DNA from: Deltaproteobacteria bacterium
GTDB taxonomy: Bacteria > Desulfobacterota > Binatia > UTPRO1
DNA length: 64,000 bases
Assembly (NCBI GenBank): GCA_020848745.1
Contig: JADLHM010000089.1
Coordinates: 1-64,000, forward strand
Reading direction: 5' to 3'
Both the position numbers and the translations under genes were made by a program. Positions 45,407 to 54,546 of this stretch are shown here, one piece after another; within the stretch, counting starts at the first letter, position 1; each line of letters begins with the position of its first letter. Under the pieces are notes generated by a model. The model searched no databases, was not told the origin of the DNA, and saw only the letters and a list, made by a program, of their open reading frames with translations.

Positions 45407-46413
45407 CGCCGCCGCGCCGCCTCCGCCTCGCCGCGGGCCTCGTCGCCGCGACCTCGATCGCGTGGCTCGATCCGCACCAGTCCGTCCGCGAAGCGAACCG
45501 GCTCTACTCCGAGGGCAAGTACGAGGAAGCCGCCGCCGGGTACAACGCCGCGCTCGTCGACCATCCAGACTCGCCCGAGCTGCATTTCAACCTCGGCGAC
45601 GCCACCTTCAAGCAGGGCAAGTACGACGAGGCGGTCGCCGCGTACCAGAAGGTCGAGACCGCGAGCGATCCCGCGCGCGCGAGCCGCGTGGCGTACAACG
45701 TCGGGAACGCCACCTTCCGCAAAGGCCAGGCCCTCGAGCAGAGCGAGCCGCAGAAGGCGCTCCAGCTCTACGGCGAGGCGCTCGCGTCCTATCGCCGCGC
45801 GCTCGGCCTCGCGCCGGACGACGCGGACGCCAAGTTCAACCACGAGTTCGTGACCCGCCGCATCGAGGAGGTGAAGAAGCGCCTCGAAGAACAGAAGCAG
45901 AACCAGGACCAGAAGCCGAGCCAAGACCAGCCGCAAGACCAGCCGCCGGACCAGCAGCAGAACCAGGATCAGCAACAGGACCAGAACCAGCAGCAGGATC
46001 AGCAGCGACCCGAGGAAGAGCAGCAGGACCAGGCGAACGACGAGCAGCAGCAGCAGCAGGAACAGCAGGAGGGGGGCGAGCAGCACCAGGACGAGCAGCA
46101 CCAGGATGAGCCGCACCAGGGACAAGAAGAGCAGCCCGCGGACGACGAGGCGCGAGAGCAGCAGCCGCCCGCGGAGCAGGACCAGGGCGAGAGCGGCGAG
46201 CAGCAGGACGCCGCGCAGCGAGCGGGCGACCAGCAGCACCCGCAACGGCCGCCGGAGGGCGACGTGTACGCGGACGAGAAGAAGGACGGCGAGCTCTCGA
46301 AGGGCGAAGCGGCGGCCATCCTCGACTCGCAGCGCGGCGAGGAGGTGTCGCCCGAGGACGTCATCCGGAAGCTGCAGGGCGCACGCGTCGCCGAGCCCGC
46401 CCAGGACTGGTAG
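45403..46413 (+). CDS. batC: BatC-type TPR protein with Gln-rich segment
   Basis: Periplasmic tetratricopeptide protein, 336 residues. After a short hydrophobic start (LAAGLVAATSIAW), three TPR units fill about 27-150 (VREANRLYSEGKYEEAAAGYNAAL, PELHFNLGDATFKQGKYDEAV, ALASYRRALGLAPDDADAKFN). Residues about 165-280 are a low-complexity run of Gln, Asp, Glu and Pro (QDQQQDQNQQQDQQ), longer than in most BatC proteins. The end (KGEAAAILDSQRGEEVSPEDVIRK) is ordered again and family-like. It is the scaffold of the Bat complex by analogy. Confidence 0.92.
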   Translation: MTPPRRLRLAAGLVAATSIAWLDPHQSVREANRLYSEGKYEEAAAGYNAALVDHPDSPELHFNLGDATFKQGKYDEAVAAYQKVETASDPARASRVAYNVGNATFRKGQALEQSEPQKALQLYGEALASYRRALGLAPDDADAKFNHEFVTRRIEEVKKRLEEQKQNQDQKPSQDQPQDQPPDQQQNQDQQQDQNQQQDQQRPEEEQQDQANDEQQQQQEQQEGGEQHQDEQHQDEPHQGQEEQPADDEAREQQPPAEQDQGESGEQQDAAQRAGDQQHPQRPPEGDVYADEKKDGELSKGEAAAILDSQRGEEVSPEDVIRKLQGARVAEPAQDW

Positions 46414-46422
46414 GAAGGCCCG

Positions 46423-48993
46423 ATGCGCTTCGCGCCGTTCGTCGCGCTCGCCCTGTGCGTCGTGGGCGCCGCCGCCCCTCCCGCCGGCGCCGGCGTCACC
46501 GTGAAAGCGACGTTCGACCGCGCCCGGGTCGGGGTCGGCGAGGAGGCCGACCTCGGCGTCGAGGTGCAGGGCGTACAGAGCAGCGGCGTCCCCGAGATCG
46601 TCAACGCGGGCGGCGCCAAGGTCGGCTACCGCGGGCCGTCGTCACGCGTCAGCTTCGTGAACGGCGCGATATCGGCCTCGGTCACCCACCACTTCTCGGT
46701 GAGCGCGCCGAATCCCGGCAAGGTGACGCTCGGACCGATCACGGTCGCCGTCGGCGGCACGCGCTACGACGCCGGCAGCGTGACGCTGGAGGTGGTGGCG
46801 GGGACGCCCGGCGCCGGCGGCGCCGACAACCCGGCGGGCAACCAGCTCCGGCTCGAGCTCTCGGCGCCGCGCACGACCGTCTATGTGCACGAGCGGCTGC
46901 CGATCCGCGTCAAGCTCCTGGTCGGCCAGGTGCGCGTCACCGACGTCCAGTACCCGACCGTCCCCGGCGACGGCTTCGCCGTCGACAAGCTCTCCGAGCC
47001 CGACCAACGCCAGGAGCAGACGCCCGACGGCACCTTCCAGGTGCTCGACTTCGCGACCGTGCTGACCCCGCTCCGGAGCGGCACGTTGACGGTCGGCCCG
47101 GCCGAGATGGGCCTCACCATGGTCGTGCGCGGGCGCGGCGCGGGACGCGGCTTCGACCGCTTCTTCAACGATCCCTTCTTCGGCGGCGAACAGCGTCGCC
47201 TCGAAGCGACGTCGGATCCGCTGACATTGACGGTCCTCCCGCTCCCCGACGCCGGCAAGCCCGCCGACTTCTCGGGCGCGGTCGGCACGTTCGACTTCGA
47301 GGTGAAGGCGGCGCCGCTCGAGGTCGCGGCGGGCGACCCCGTCACGGTGACCCTCACGATGCGCGGGACCGGGAGCCTCGAGAACGTCACGCCGCCGGCG
47401 ATCGCCGCGGGCGACGCGCTCCGCGTCTACCCGCCGCAGCAGACGAGCACGGGCTCAGAGCCCGCCGCCGTCGCGAACGTCCAGGAGCGCGTCTTCGAGC
47501 AGGTCGTCATTCCCGAGCGCGCCGGCGCCCTGGAGCTGCCGACGCTCCGCTTCAGCTACTTCGACCCGACCGCCGGCGCGTACCGGACCGCCACCCACGC
47601 GCCGATCCCGCTGCGCGTCGCGCCGCGCGCCGCCGGGAGCGCCCCGTCGCACGTCGTCGGCGCCGCGCCCGCCGCGCCCGCGCCGAAGCCCGAGACGCTC
47701 GGCCACGACCTCGTCTTCATCAAGGACACGCCCGGACGGCTGCGGCCGATCGGCGCGCGCCTCTACCGGAACGCCGTGTTCTGGCTCGTGCAGGCGGCAG
47801 CGTTCGCGGCGTGGATCGGCGTCGTGGCGTTCGACCGGCGGCGCCGGCGCCTCCGCGGCGACGCCGGGTACGCGCGCTTCACGCGCGCGGGCCGTGAGGC
47901 GCGCCGCGCGCTCGAGGCCGCGAAGTACGCGCTCCGTCCCGGGAACCAGACCTCGTTCTACGATGCCGTCGCGGCCGCCCTCACCGACTACCTCTCGGCC
48001 AAGCTGCAGCTCGCGCCGGGCGCGGTCGAGCCGGACACGGTCGCGGCGCACCTCGCGAGCCGCGGCGTCGGCGCCGACGTCACCCAACTCGCCCGCGACC
48101 TCCTCGCCCATTGCGAGCAGGTCCGCTTCGCGCCCGGCGCGGCCGGCGACGAGGACATGCGGCGGACGCTCGCCCGCGCCGACGCGATCGTCCGCGCCCT
48201 CGAGCGCGAGCGCCGCCTCGGCCCGCCGCTCGCGGCGATGCTCGCCGCGGGACTGCTCGCCGGCATCGTCGCGGCGGGCGTCGCCGGCGCGGCCGACCCG
48301 GCGAGCGAAACGCCGCAGGCGTTCTTCTCCCGCGGCAACACGCTCTACGGCGACGAGAAGTATCCCGAGGCGGTCGCTGCCTACGAGAAGGTGCTGGCGG
48401 CGGGCGTCGAGAGCGGCAACCTCCACTTCAACCTCGGCAACGCCTGGTTCAAGACGGGCGACATCGGCCACGCGGTGCTCGCCTACGAGCGGGCGCGCCG
48501 CCTCGCCCCGCGCGATCCCGATCTGCGCGCGAATCTCGGCTACGCGCGCGGGAAGACCGGCGACGGCGACCCGACGCCGCTCTGGGCGCGCCTCGCCTTC
48601 CCGCTCGCGGCGCGCGCCTCGAGCGACGAGCTCGTCGCGGGCGCGGGCGCGTGCTTCCTCCTGCTCATGGCCGCGCTCTCGGCCGCCCGCCTCCTGCCGA
48701 ACGCCGCGCGCGCCGGCCGCGCCGCAGCGCTCGCCGCCGGCATCGGGCTCGCGGTCACGGGCACGGCCGCCGCCTATCGCATCGCGACCGTCGACGCGCC
48801 GACCTTCGCGGTCGTCGTCGCCGCGACCGACACCGACGTCCGCTTCGAGCCCTCGGCGAACGGGACGGCGCATTTCACGTCCAAGCCGGGCGCCGTGCTG
48901 CGCGTGCTCGTCGAGCGCGAGGGCTGGGCGCAAGTCGCGCGCCCCGACGGCAAACGCGGCTGGATCGCCCGCGACGCCATCGCCGAGCTCTGA
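46423..48993 (+). CDS. batD: BatD-BatE fusion: oxygen-tolerance domain, TPR and SH3-like domain
   Basis: The 856-residue protein combines two usual Bat proteins. Residues 1-24 are a signal peptide. About 25-400 is the BatD beta-rich region (VYVHERLPIRVKLLVGQVRVTDVQYP and FNDPFF). A membrane helix follows at about 450-467, then the cytoplasmic BatD tail (SFYDAVAAALTDYLSAKL). After another hydrophobic segment (about 605-625) come TPR units (ASETPQAFFSRGNTLYGDEKYPEAV), two membrane helices and an SH3-like end (TDVRFEPSANGTAHFTSKPGAVLRVLVEREGWAQVARPDGKRGWIA), which is BatE. Fusion supports a direct BatD-BatE contact. It is the last gene of the operon. Confidence 0.92.
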   Translation: MRFAPFVALALCVVGAAAPPAGAGVTVKATFDRARVGVGEEADLGVEVQGVQSSGVPEIVNAGGAKVGYRGPSSRVSFVNGAISASVTHHFSVSAPNPGKVTLGPITVAVGGTRYDAGSVTLEVVAGTPGAGGADNPAGNQLRLELSAPRTTVYVHERLPIRVKLLVGQVRVTDVQYPTVPGDGFAVDKLSEPDQRQEQTPDGTFQVLDFATVLTPLRSGTLTVGPAEMGLTMVVRGRGAGRGFDRFFNDPFFGGEQRRLEATSDPLTLTVLPLPDAGKPADFSGAVGTFDFEVKAAPLEVAAGDPVTVTLTMRGTGSLENVTPPAIAAGDALRVYPPQQTSTGSEPAAVANVQERVFEQVVIPERAGALELPTLRFSYFDPTAGAYRTATHAPIPLRVAPRAAGSAPSHVVGAAPAAPAPKPETLGHDLVFIKDTPGRLRPIGARLYRNAVFWLVQAAAFAAWIGVVAFDRRRRRLRGDAGYARFTRAGREARRALEAAKYALRPGNQTSFYDAVAAALTDYLSAKLQLAPGAVEPDTVAAHLASRGVGADVTQLARDLLAHCEQVRFAPGAAGDEDMRRTLARADAIVRALERERRLGPPLAAMLAAGLLAGIVAAGVAGAADPASETPQAFFSRGNTLYGDEKYPEAVAAYEKVLAAGVESGNLHFNLGNAWFKTGDIGHAVLAYERARRLAPRDPDLRANLGYARGKTGDGDPTPLWARLAFPLAARASSDELVAGAGACFLLLMAALSAARLLPNAARAGRAAALAAGIGLAVTGTAAAYRIATVDAPTFAVVVAATDTDVRFEPSANGTAHFTSKPGAVLRVLVEREGWAQVARPDGKRGWIARDAIAEL

Positions 48994-49051
48994 GTCGCCC
49001 GCCGGCGCGTCGCCACGGCGTCCACCGGGGAAGCTCCCGCGCCGGCCGCGC

Positions 49052-50125
49052 TCAACGGTCGGCGCCCTCGTGCACGATCTCCCACGCGAGCTGGGCGAGG
49101 AGCTGACAGATCGCGCCGTACATCATCGCCTGCTCCGAGCTCGCGTTGCCGTCGAGGCCGCGCTTGTAGACGCCCTGCGCGATCGACGCGAGGCGGAAGA
49201 GCGCGAACGCGAGATAGAAGCTCCAGTGCTGGACGTCGGGGCGGCCCATGCGGCGGCAGTAGTCGGCGACGTACTCCTCTTCGGTCGGGAGGCCGAGCGC
49301 GGCGAGATCGACGCCGGCGAGCGTGCCCTGGGTCGGGCTGTTCATGTGGTAGAGGAGGCAATTGTAGGCGAGGTCGGCGAGCGGGTGGCCGAGCGTCGAG
49401 AGCTCCCAGTCGAGCATCGCGAGCATGCGCGGCTCGGTCGGGTGGTAGATCGAGTTCTCGAGCCGGAAGTCGCCGTGGACGATGCAGGTCTCGTCGCCCG
49501 GGGGGATGTGCGTCGGCAGCCACGCGATGAGGTTCCGCATGGCTTCCACATCGTCGGTCCGCGCCGCCTCGTACTGCTTGGTCCAGCGCCCGATCTGGCG
49601 CTCGAAGTAGTTGCCGGGCTTTCCGAAGTCTCCGAGGCCGACGGCCTCGTAGTCGACGCGATGGAGCCGGGCCATGACGTCGTTCATCTCGTCGTAGATC
49701 GCGCTGCGCTCCTCGGGTGTACAGCCGGGCAACTGGGGATCTCGGAAGATGCGGCCCTCGACGCAGTCCATCACGTAGAAGGCGCTGCCGATGACGGCGT
49801 CGTCGGTGCAGAGCGCGTACACCCGCGCGACCGGAACGTCGGTCGACGCGAGCGCGTGGATCACCCGGTACTCGCGGTCGACCTGGTGCGCGGAGGCGAG
49901 GAGCTTCCCGGGCGGCTTCTTGCGCATGACGTAGCGTCCGCTCGCGGCGGCGAGGAGGAAGGTCGGGTTCGACTGCCCGCCCGTGAACTGGCGCACCGAC
50001 AGCTGGCCGCGAAACCCTGCGACGTGCGTGCGCATGTAGTCTTCGAGCGCGCCGACGTCGAAGCGATGCGCCGCACGCACCTCGCCGGTCTCGTGTCGGA
50101 GGCTCTCGCCGGCGCCTTCGGCCAT
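49052..50125 (-). CDS. Phosphotransferase (APH/ACAD10-11 N-terminal type)
   Basis: Kinase-fold protein of 357 residues related to aminoglycoside phosphotransferases and the N-terminal domain of ACAD10/ACAD11, which phosphorylates 4-hydroxyacyl-CoA. FTGGQSNPTFLL is the nucleotide loop, YVMRKKPPGKLLASAHQVDREYRV carries the Lys and Glu, CIVHGDFRLENSIYHP is the catalytic loop (Asp in HGDFR), and MLDWELSTLGHPLADLAY holds the metal Asp. In related bacteria it lies with acyl-CoA dehydrogenase genes. None is adjacent here. Stand-alone gene convergent with batD. Confidence 0.92.
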   Translation of the reverse strand: MAEGAGESLRHETGEVRAAHRFDVGALEDYMRTHVAGFRGQLSVRQFTGGQSNPTFLLAAASGRYVMRKKPPGKLLASAHQVDREYRVIHALASTDVPVARVYALCTDDAVIGSAFYVMDCVEGRIFRDPQLPGCTPEERSAIYDEMNDVMARLHRVDYEAVGLGDFGKPGNYFERQIGRWTKQYEAARTDDVEAMRNLIAWLPTHIPPGDETCIVHGDFRLENSIYHPTEPRMLAMLDWELSTLGHPLADLAYNCLLYHMNSPTQGTLAGVDLAALGLPTEEEYVADYCRRMGRPDVQHWSFYLAFALFRLASIAQGVYKRGLDGNASSEQAMMYGAICQLLAQLAWEIVHEGADR

Positions 50126-50388
50126 GAGGAAGTCGGTACCAGCCGCCCCCCGGGGCTTTCAAGCGTCGCGCACAGCGTCCGGAGGGCAAGTGACGGCCCG
50201 GGCTGACAAAGCGCGGCGCCGCCGGAGGGCCGACCGGCGCCACGCGTCCGCCGTCCGTCATCGGCGTGACGCCCGAGCGGCCGCCGGAGCCTAGCGGGCA
50301 CGCGCGGGCGGGCGGCACGAGCGTTGCTGCCGAGGAACGTGTGGCGAGGACACGGACCCCCTTCGACCGCGGTGCGAGCCGCACGGAC

Positions 50389-51381
50389 ATGCGACCTCAG
50401 ATCGCATCCGGCGCGCCGCCGCGCGTCACCGCCCTCCTCGCCGCGGCCTGCGCCGCCGTCGTCACGGCGGGCGCCGCCCCGGCGGCGATCGTCGGCGGCG
50501 GCGGCAGCGCGAAAAGCGACTGCCTCGCCGTCTTCGACGCTCCCGCCAACGAGCCGGCGCGTCGACCGCGCACCGTCCGCTGCGCCGACGGCGATCCGTG
50601 CGACGCCGACGGGCTCGTGAACGGGAGCTGCGAGTTTCCGATCTCCGTGTGCGCCAACAGCACCGCGGACGCGCGCTGCGTATCGCCGGGCGTGACCCGG
50701 GTCACGGTCGCGCACTCCGTCGACGACGGCACGCCCGGCTTCGATCCCGAGATGCAGGCGGTCGCGACGCGCCTCGGCTTCGTGCTCGAGCTCCCCGAAG
50801 CGCGCGCCGACCGCTGCGGCGCGCCGACCGCCGTCCACGTCGCGGTCGACGGCCCGCGCAAGAACGACCGCTGCCGAAAGGGCGTGAAGACGATCCGCCT
50901 GACGGCGCTCTCGATGCCGATCGCCGGCCGCGCCCGCGCCGACGTCGATCGCCTGAAGATGATCTGCGAGCCGTCGCCCGCCGGGTGCGACGCGCGCGCG
51001 TTCTTCACCTCGACCTTCGACCGCATCCAGACGCAGATTCTCGACCGCTCCTGCGCGGTCGGCGGCTGCCACGACTCGCAGAGCACCCGGGCGGACCTGC
51101 TGCTCGAGCGCGGCGCCGCCTACGACAACCTCGTCGGCAGGACGCCGACGAACGCCGATGCGGCGGCCGCCGGCTGGCGCCGCGTCACGATGCTCGACGC
51201 GACGCACGGCGACCCCGCGACGAGCTATGCCTTCCACAAGGTCACCGGAGACCTGCCGCCCGGCTTCGGGGAGCGCATGCCGCTCCACCGCGCCAGGCTC
51301 GACGAGACGCTCGTCGACGTGATCCGCCGCTGGATCGAGGCGGGCGCGCCCGTCGAGGGCTGGGTACCCGGGACCGACTGA
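50389..51381 (+). CDS. Secreted protein with GCH motif, DUF1800/DUF1501 partner
   Basis: Exported protein of unknown function, 330 residues from the ATG at 50389. A signal peptide covers about 1-36 (VTALLAAACAAVVTAGAAPAA). The middle has six or more Cys likely in disulfides (KSDCLAVF, RTVRCADGDPCDADG, NGSCEFPISVCAN). The C-terminal 110 residues, FDRIQTQILDRSCAVGGCHDSQSTRADLLLERGAAYDNLVG, have the layout of cytochrome-like C-terminal domains in Planctomycetes and Deltaproteobacteria. The potential heme motif is C-x4-CH (SCAVGGCH), not CxxCH, so heme attachment is uncertain. It precedes the DUF1800 gene by 21 bases and shares its operon. Confidence 0.8.
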   Translation: MRPQIASGAPPRVTALLAAACAAVVTAGAAPAAIVGGGGSAKSDCLAVFDAPANEPARRPRTVRCADGDPCDADGLVNGSCEFPISVCANSTADARCVSPGVTRVTVAHSVDDGTPGFDPEMQAVATRLGFVLELPEARADRCGAPTAVHVAVDGPRKNDRCRKGVKTIRLTALSMPIAGRARADVDRLKMICEPSPAGCDARAFFTSTFDRIQTQILDRSCAVGGCHDSQSTRADLLLERGAAYDNLVGRTPTNADAAAAGWRRVTMLDATHGDPATSYAFHKVTGDLPPGFGERMPLHRARLDETLVDVIRRWIEAGAPVEGWVPGTD

Positions 51382-51402
51382 CGCCGCCGGAGGGATCGAC
51401 CG

Positions 51403-52878
51403 ATGGGCAACGCCAGCAGCATCCTCACCGAAGCCGAAACGCGCCACCTCATGCGCCGCGCCGGGTTCGGCGCACCGCCGAAGGATGTCGCCAAGCTCGT
51501 GAAGCGCGGCCTCACGCGCGGAGAGCTCGTCGACAAGCTCCTCAAGTTCCAGGCGAAGCCGATCAAGGTCGGCAAGAAGGACGACCTGGACGACGTCTAC
51601 GACCGCTGGCTCGAGCTCATGCTCAAGACGAAGACGCCGCTCCTCGAGAAGCTCGTGCTCTTCTGGCACGACCACTTCGCGACCGCGAACGCCAAGGTGC
51701 AGAGCACGGAGCGGATGGCGCGGCAAAACGCCCTCCTGCGCGCGATGGCGAAAGGGAGCTTCCGCCAGTTCCTGAAGAGCATCAGCAGGGACCCGGCGAT
51801 GCTGGACTTCCTCGACACGCTGCGGAACCGCCCGAAGACACCGAACGAGAACTACGCGCGCGAGCTCCTCGAGCTCTTCTCGCTCGGCGTTTTCGACGAG
51901 GCCGGCCAGCCGAACTACGCGCAGGAGGACATCGTCCAGATCGCGCGCGCGTTCACCGGCTGGCGCCTCGACGACGACGGCAATCCGGTGTTCCGCGAAG
52001 ACCGCCACGACTACAATGCCGACTACCCGGAGCGCGGCCCGAAGGTCATCTTCACCACCTACGGCGGGTTCGGCGCGGGCGGCGTGGACTTCGCCGCCGC
52101 GGGCGAGGGCGCGGGCGAGATCGACCGCGTGATCGACGCGCTGCTGAGCCACCGCGACAGCGAGGGTCAGAGCACCGTCGGCCGCCGCATGACGCGCCGC
52201 CTCTTCGAGTATTTCGCGTGGAGCGCGCCCTCGACCGCGCTCGTCGACGCGTTGCTGTCGATGTCGGGCTTCGCGACGACCTGGGACGTCGGGGTGCTCG
52301 TCAAGACGATCCTCACCCACGACGCGTTCTACGAGACCGCCCTGCCGCTGCACGCCGGCGGCACCAAGAAGTCGGTGAAGTGGCCCATCGACTACGTCGT
52401 CAGCACGCTCCGGCTCCTCAAGGTCGTGCCGAAGCGCCGCAAGTACGTCGGACTCGCGCTCGAGGACAGCGACTCGCTGCGCGGCCACCTCGACGACATG
52501 GGGCAGCGTCTCTTCGACCCGCCGAGCGTCTTCGGCTGGGACTGGGAGGCCGCGTGGATCAGCAGCGCGACGCTCCTCGCGCGTTTCCGGTTCATGCGCG
52601 ATCTCGCCGCGACGCGCGTCAAGGGCAAGCGGGGATTCCATCCCGAGAAGCTGATGCCCATGGACCTGCAGGCTCCCGGCGCGATCCTCGACGCGGCGAG
52701 CGCGCTCCTCGGCCTCACGGACCAGCTGAGTCCCGACGAGCGGACCGCGCTGATCGACTACCTGAGCGACGGCGGCACCGTCTCCGCCTTGAACTTGAAC
52801 GATCTCGACACTCGCGGCCGCAAGCTGCACGGGCTCTTCGCGCTCCTGTTGCAGTCGCCGGCCCACCAACTTCACTAG
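51403..52878 (+). CDS. DUF1800 family protein
   Basis: DUF1800 proteins are mostly helical and typically encoded beside DUF1501. Their role, perhaps in an exported complex, is unknown. The 491 residues include LTEAETRHLMRRAGFGAPP at the start, LLEKLVLFWHDHFAT, PNENYARELLELFSLG, EDIVQIARAFTGW and the C-terminal PPSVFGWDWEAAWIS, all hallmarks of the family. No signal peptide is seen, unlike many members, so it may be exported with its Tat-bearing partner or stay inside. It is placed 12 bases before the DUF1501 gene. Confidence 0.95.
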   Translation: MGNASSILTEAETRHLMRRAGFGAPPKDVAKLVKRGLTRGELVDKLLKFQAKPIKVGKKDDLDDVYDRWLELMLKTKTPLLEKLVLFWHDHFATANAKVQSTERMARQNALLRAMAKGSFRQFLKSISRDPAMLDFLDTLRNRPKTPNENYARELLELFSLGVFDEAGQPNYAQEDIVQIARAFTGWRLDDDGNPVFREDRHDYNADYPERGPKVIFTTYGGFGAGGVDFAAAGEGAGEIDRVIDALLSHRDSEGQSTVGRRMTRRLFEYFAWSAPSTALVDALLSMSGFATTWDVGVLVKTILTHDAFYETALPLHAGGTKKSVKWPIDYVVSTLRLLKVVPKRRKYVGLALEDSDSLRGHLDDMGQRLFDPPSVFGWDWEAAWISSATLLARFRFMRDLAATRVKGKRGFHPEKLMPMDLQAPGAILDAASALLGLTDQLSPDERTALIDYLSDGGTVSALNLNDLDTRGRKLHGLFALLLQSPAHQLH

Positions 52879-52890
52879 AGGACCCGACCC

Positions 52891-54306
52891 ATGGCGATCT
52901 CACGACGCAGCTTCCTCAAGGGCAGCGGCCTGGCCGCGGCGAGCTCGCTCGTCGCGCCGGCGCTGCTCGGCAACCCGTTCGTGCGCAAAGCCTTCGCCGA
53001 CACGATCGGCGACCGCTACTTCGTCTCCATCTTCCTCGACGGCGGAAACGACGGCTTCAACACCGTGATCCCGGTGAACGACGGCGGCGCGACGTTGCGC
53101 GCCGCCTACGACGCCGCGCGCGCGACCGGCACCGACGGCATCAACATCGGCGCGGCCGCGCTCGGCGCGACGCTGATCGGCACCGACCCCGGGAGCGGCG
53201 CCCAGCTCGCGCTCCATCCCGCGCTCGCCGGGCTCAAGCAGCTCTACGACCTCGGCAAGGTCGCGGTCATCCAGGGCTGCGGCTACCCGCGCCCGAACCT
53301 GTCGCACGAGGAGTCGCGGCTCGCCTTCGCGGCCGGCACGCCGCCCGGGCTCAGCACGGGCACGGGGTGGCTCGGACGCTATCTGGCCGCCAACTACGGC
53401 GGCAGCGACATCCCGGGCCTCTGCCTGCGGTCCGAGGTCGCGGGAGAGTTCCGGCAGACCGCGACGAGCGTGCTCGCCGCGCGCCGCCTCCGCTGGCTGC
53501 GCTTCCCCTACGACGACGACTACGGCGACGACGTCACGCGGAAGCGCGCCGCCTTCAACGCGCTCTACCAGGGCGCCTCGGCGCAGGCGCTCCCGATCGC
53601 CGAGTACCTCGGCACGAGCGGGGTCGCGACCCTGCTCGCGACCGAGAGCTATGCCGGCCTGCACGACCTCTACCAGACGGATCGCGCCGCGTTCGACGAG
53701 GCGTACGACGCGCTCGACCAGGGCCTGGCGTACAACCTGCGCGAGGCCGCGAAGGTCGTCCACGGCATCGCGAGCGGCGTCCCGAACGTCCAGGCGCGCC
53801 TCATGCAGTGCGCGACCGGCGGCTACGACACCCACTCCGACCAGGGGAGCACGACCTCGGACGGCCATCACTGGCAGCTCCTCGCCGAGGTCGGCGACTC
53901 CCTGAAGCTCTTCTACGACGACTGCGCCGACATGGGCGTCGCCGACAAGATGGTCGTGCTGGTCTGGAGCGAGTTCGGCCGGCGGGTGCCGCAGAACGAC
54001 GGCGGCACCGACCACGGCACGCAGTACCCGATGTTCGTGCTCGGCGGCGCCGTGCAGGGCGGCGTCTACGGCAACCACCCCAACATCAACGAGAGCGCGC
54101 TTTCCGATGACGGCAACACCGTATACTCGCAAGCGGCCGCCGACCCGTTCCGCTCGACCGACATGCGCGACGTGTACGGCACGATCCTGAAGCACTGGCT
54201 CGGCATGCCGCACGGGACGATCCTCTCGAACGTCCTCACGCTCGACGGCGGCGACCCCGCGGAGCGCTGGACCGAGGAGAACTTCGACATGGGATTCCTC
54301 GTGTGA
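52891..54306 (+). CDS. DUF1501 family protein, Tat-exported
   Basis: Sulfatase-fold-related DUF1501 protein, 471 residues. The Tat signal is SRRSFLKGSGLAAASSLVAPALL (residues 4-26). FVSIFLDGGNDGFNTVIPVND at about 43-63 and MVVLVWSEFGRRVPQNDGGTDHGTQYPMFVLGG at about 350-382 are the family's conserved blocks, resembling the metal-binding ends of alkaline-phosphatase-fold enzymes. YDTHSDQ lies between. The function is unknown; the family always pairs with DUF1800. The stop overlaps the GTG start of a small gene. Confidence 0.95.
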   Translation: MAISRRSFLKGSGLAAASSLVAPALLGNPFVRKAFADTIGDRYFVSIFLDGGNDGFNTVIPVNDGGATLRAAYDAARATGTDGINIGAAALGATLIGTDPGSGAQLALHPALAGLKQLYDLGKVAVIQGCGYPRPNLSHEESRLAFAAGTPPGLSTGTGWLGRYLAANYGGSDIPGLCLRSEVAGEFRQTATSVLAARRLRWLRFPYDDDYGDDVTRKRAAFNALYQGASAQALPIAEYLGTSGVATLLATESYAGLHDLYQTDRAAFDEAYDALDQGLAYNLREAAKVVHGIASGVPNVQARLMQCATGGYDTHSDQGSTTSDGHHWQLLAEVGDSLKLFYDDCADMGVADKMVVLVWSEFGRRVPQNDGGTDHGTQYPMFVLGGAVQGGVYGNHPNINESALSDDGNTVYSQAAADPFRSTDMRDVYGTILKHWLGMPHGTILSNVLTLDGGDPAERWTEENFDMGFLV

Positions 54307-54533
54307 AGCCCGTCGGCCGCCGTCGGAGCTCCGCCGGGGACGCCGCCACCGCCGCCGCTCTCGCTACCTGGCCCGGCGGCCGTCCCGGCGTCTTGCGGCT
54401 CCTCGAATGCCGCCTCCTGCACCGCGCCGACTGGCAGTACCTCGGCACGCGCGACGATCGGGCCATCGCGCCCTGGCCGCTCGACAGCTACCGTTGCGAC
54501 CGCTGCACGCGGACGTGGGAGGTCGCGAGCTAG
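54303..54533 (+). CDS. Small hypothetical protein with a CxxC pair
   Basis: A 76-residue frame with GTG start overlapping the DUF1501 stop by four bases. The N-terminal third is Ala/Arg-rich. The end ECRLLHRADWQYLGTRDDRAIAPWPLDSYRCDRCTRTWEVAS looks like a small folded unit with CRLLH and CDRC as possible metal ligands (three Cys and one His). No family is recognised. Codon use is like neighbours, and the overlap suggests translation. It ends 13 bases before the convergent MOSC gene. Confidence 0.5.
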   Translation: MKPVGRRRSSAGDAATAAALATWPGGRPGVLRLLECRLLHRADWQYLGTRDDRAIAPWPLDSYRCDRCTRTWEVAS

Positions 54534-54546
54534 CCGAGCGCGCGCG

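Noticed and set aside
45890-46260. Short tandem-like repeats considered as a CRISPR array or minisatellite
   Set aside because: The units are irregular, stay in frame and encode the Gln/Asp-rich segment of BatC. There are no spacers of constant length.
49861-52875. A 1004-codon minus-strand frame covering the GCH-protein and DUF1800 genes
   Set aside because: Shadow of the plus-strand genes, whose family blocks are unambiguous.
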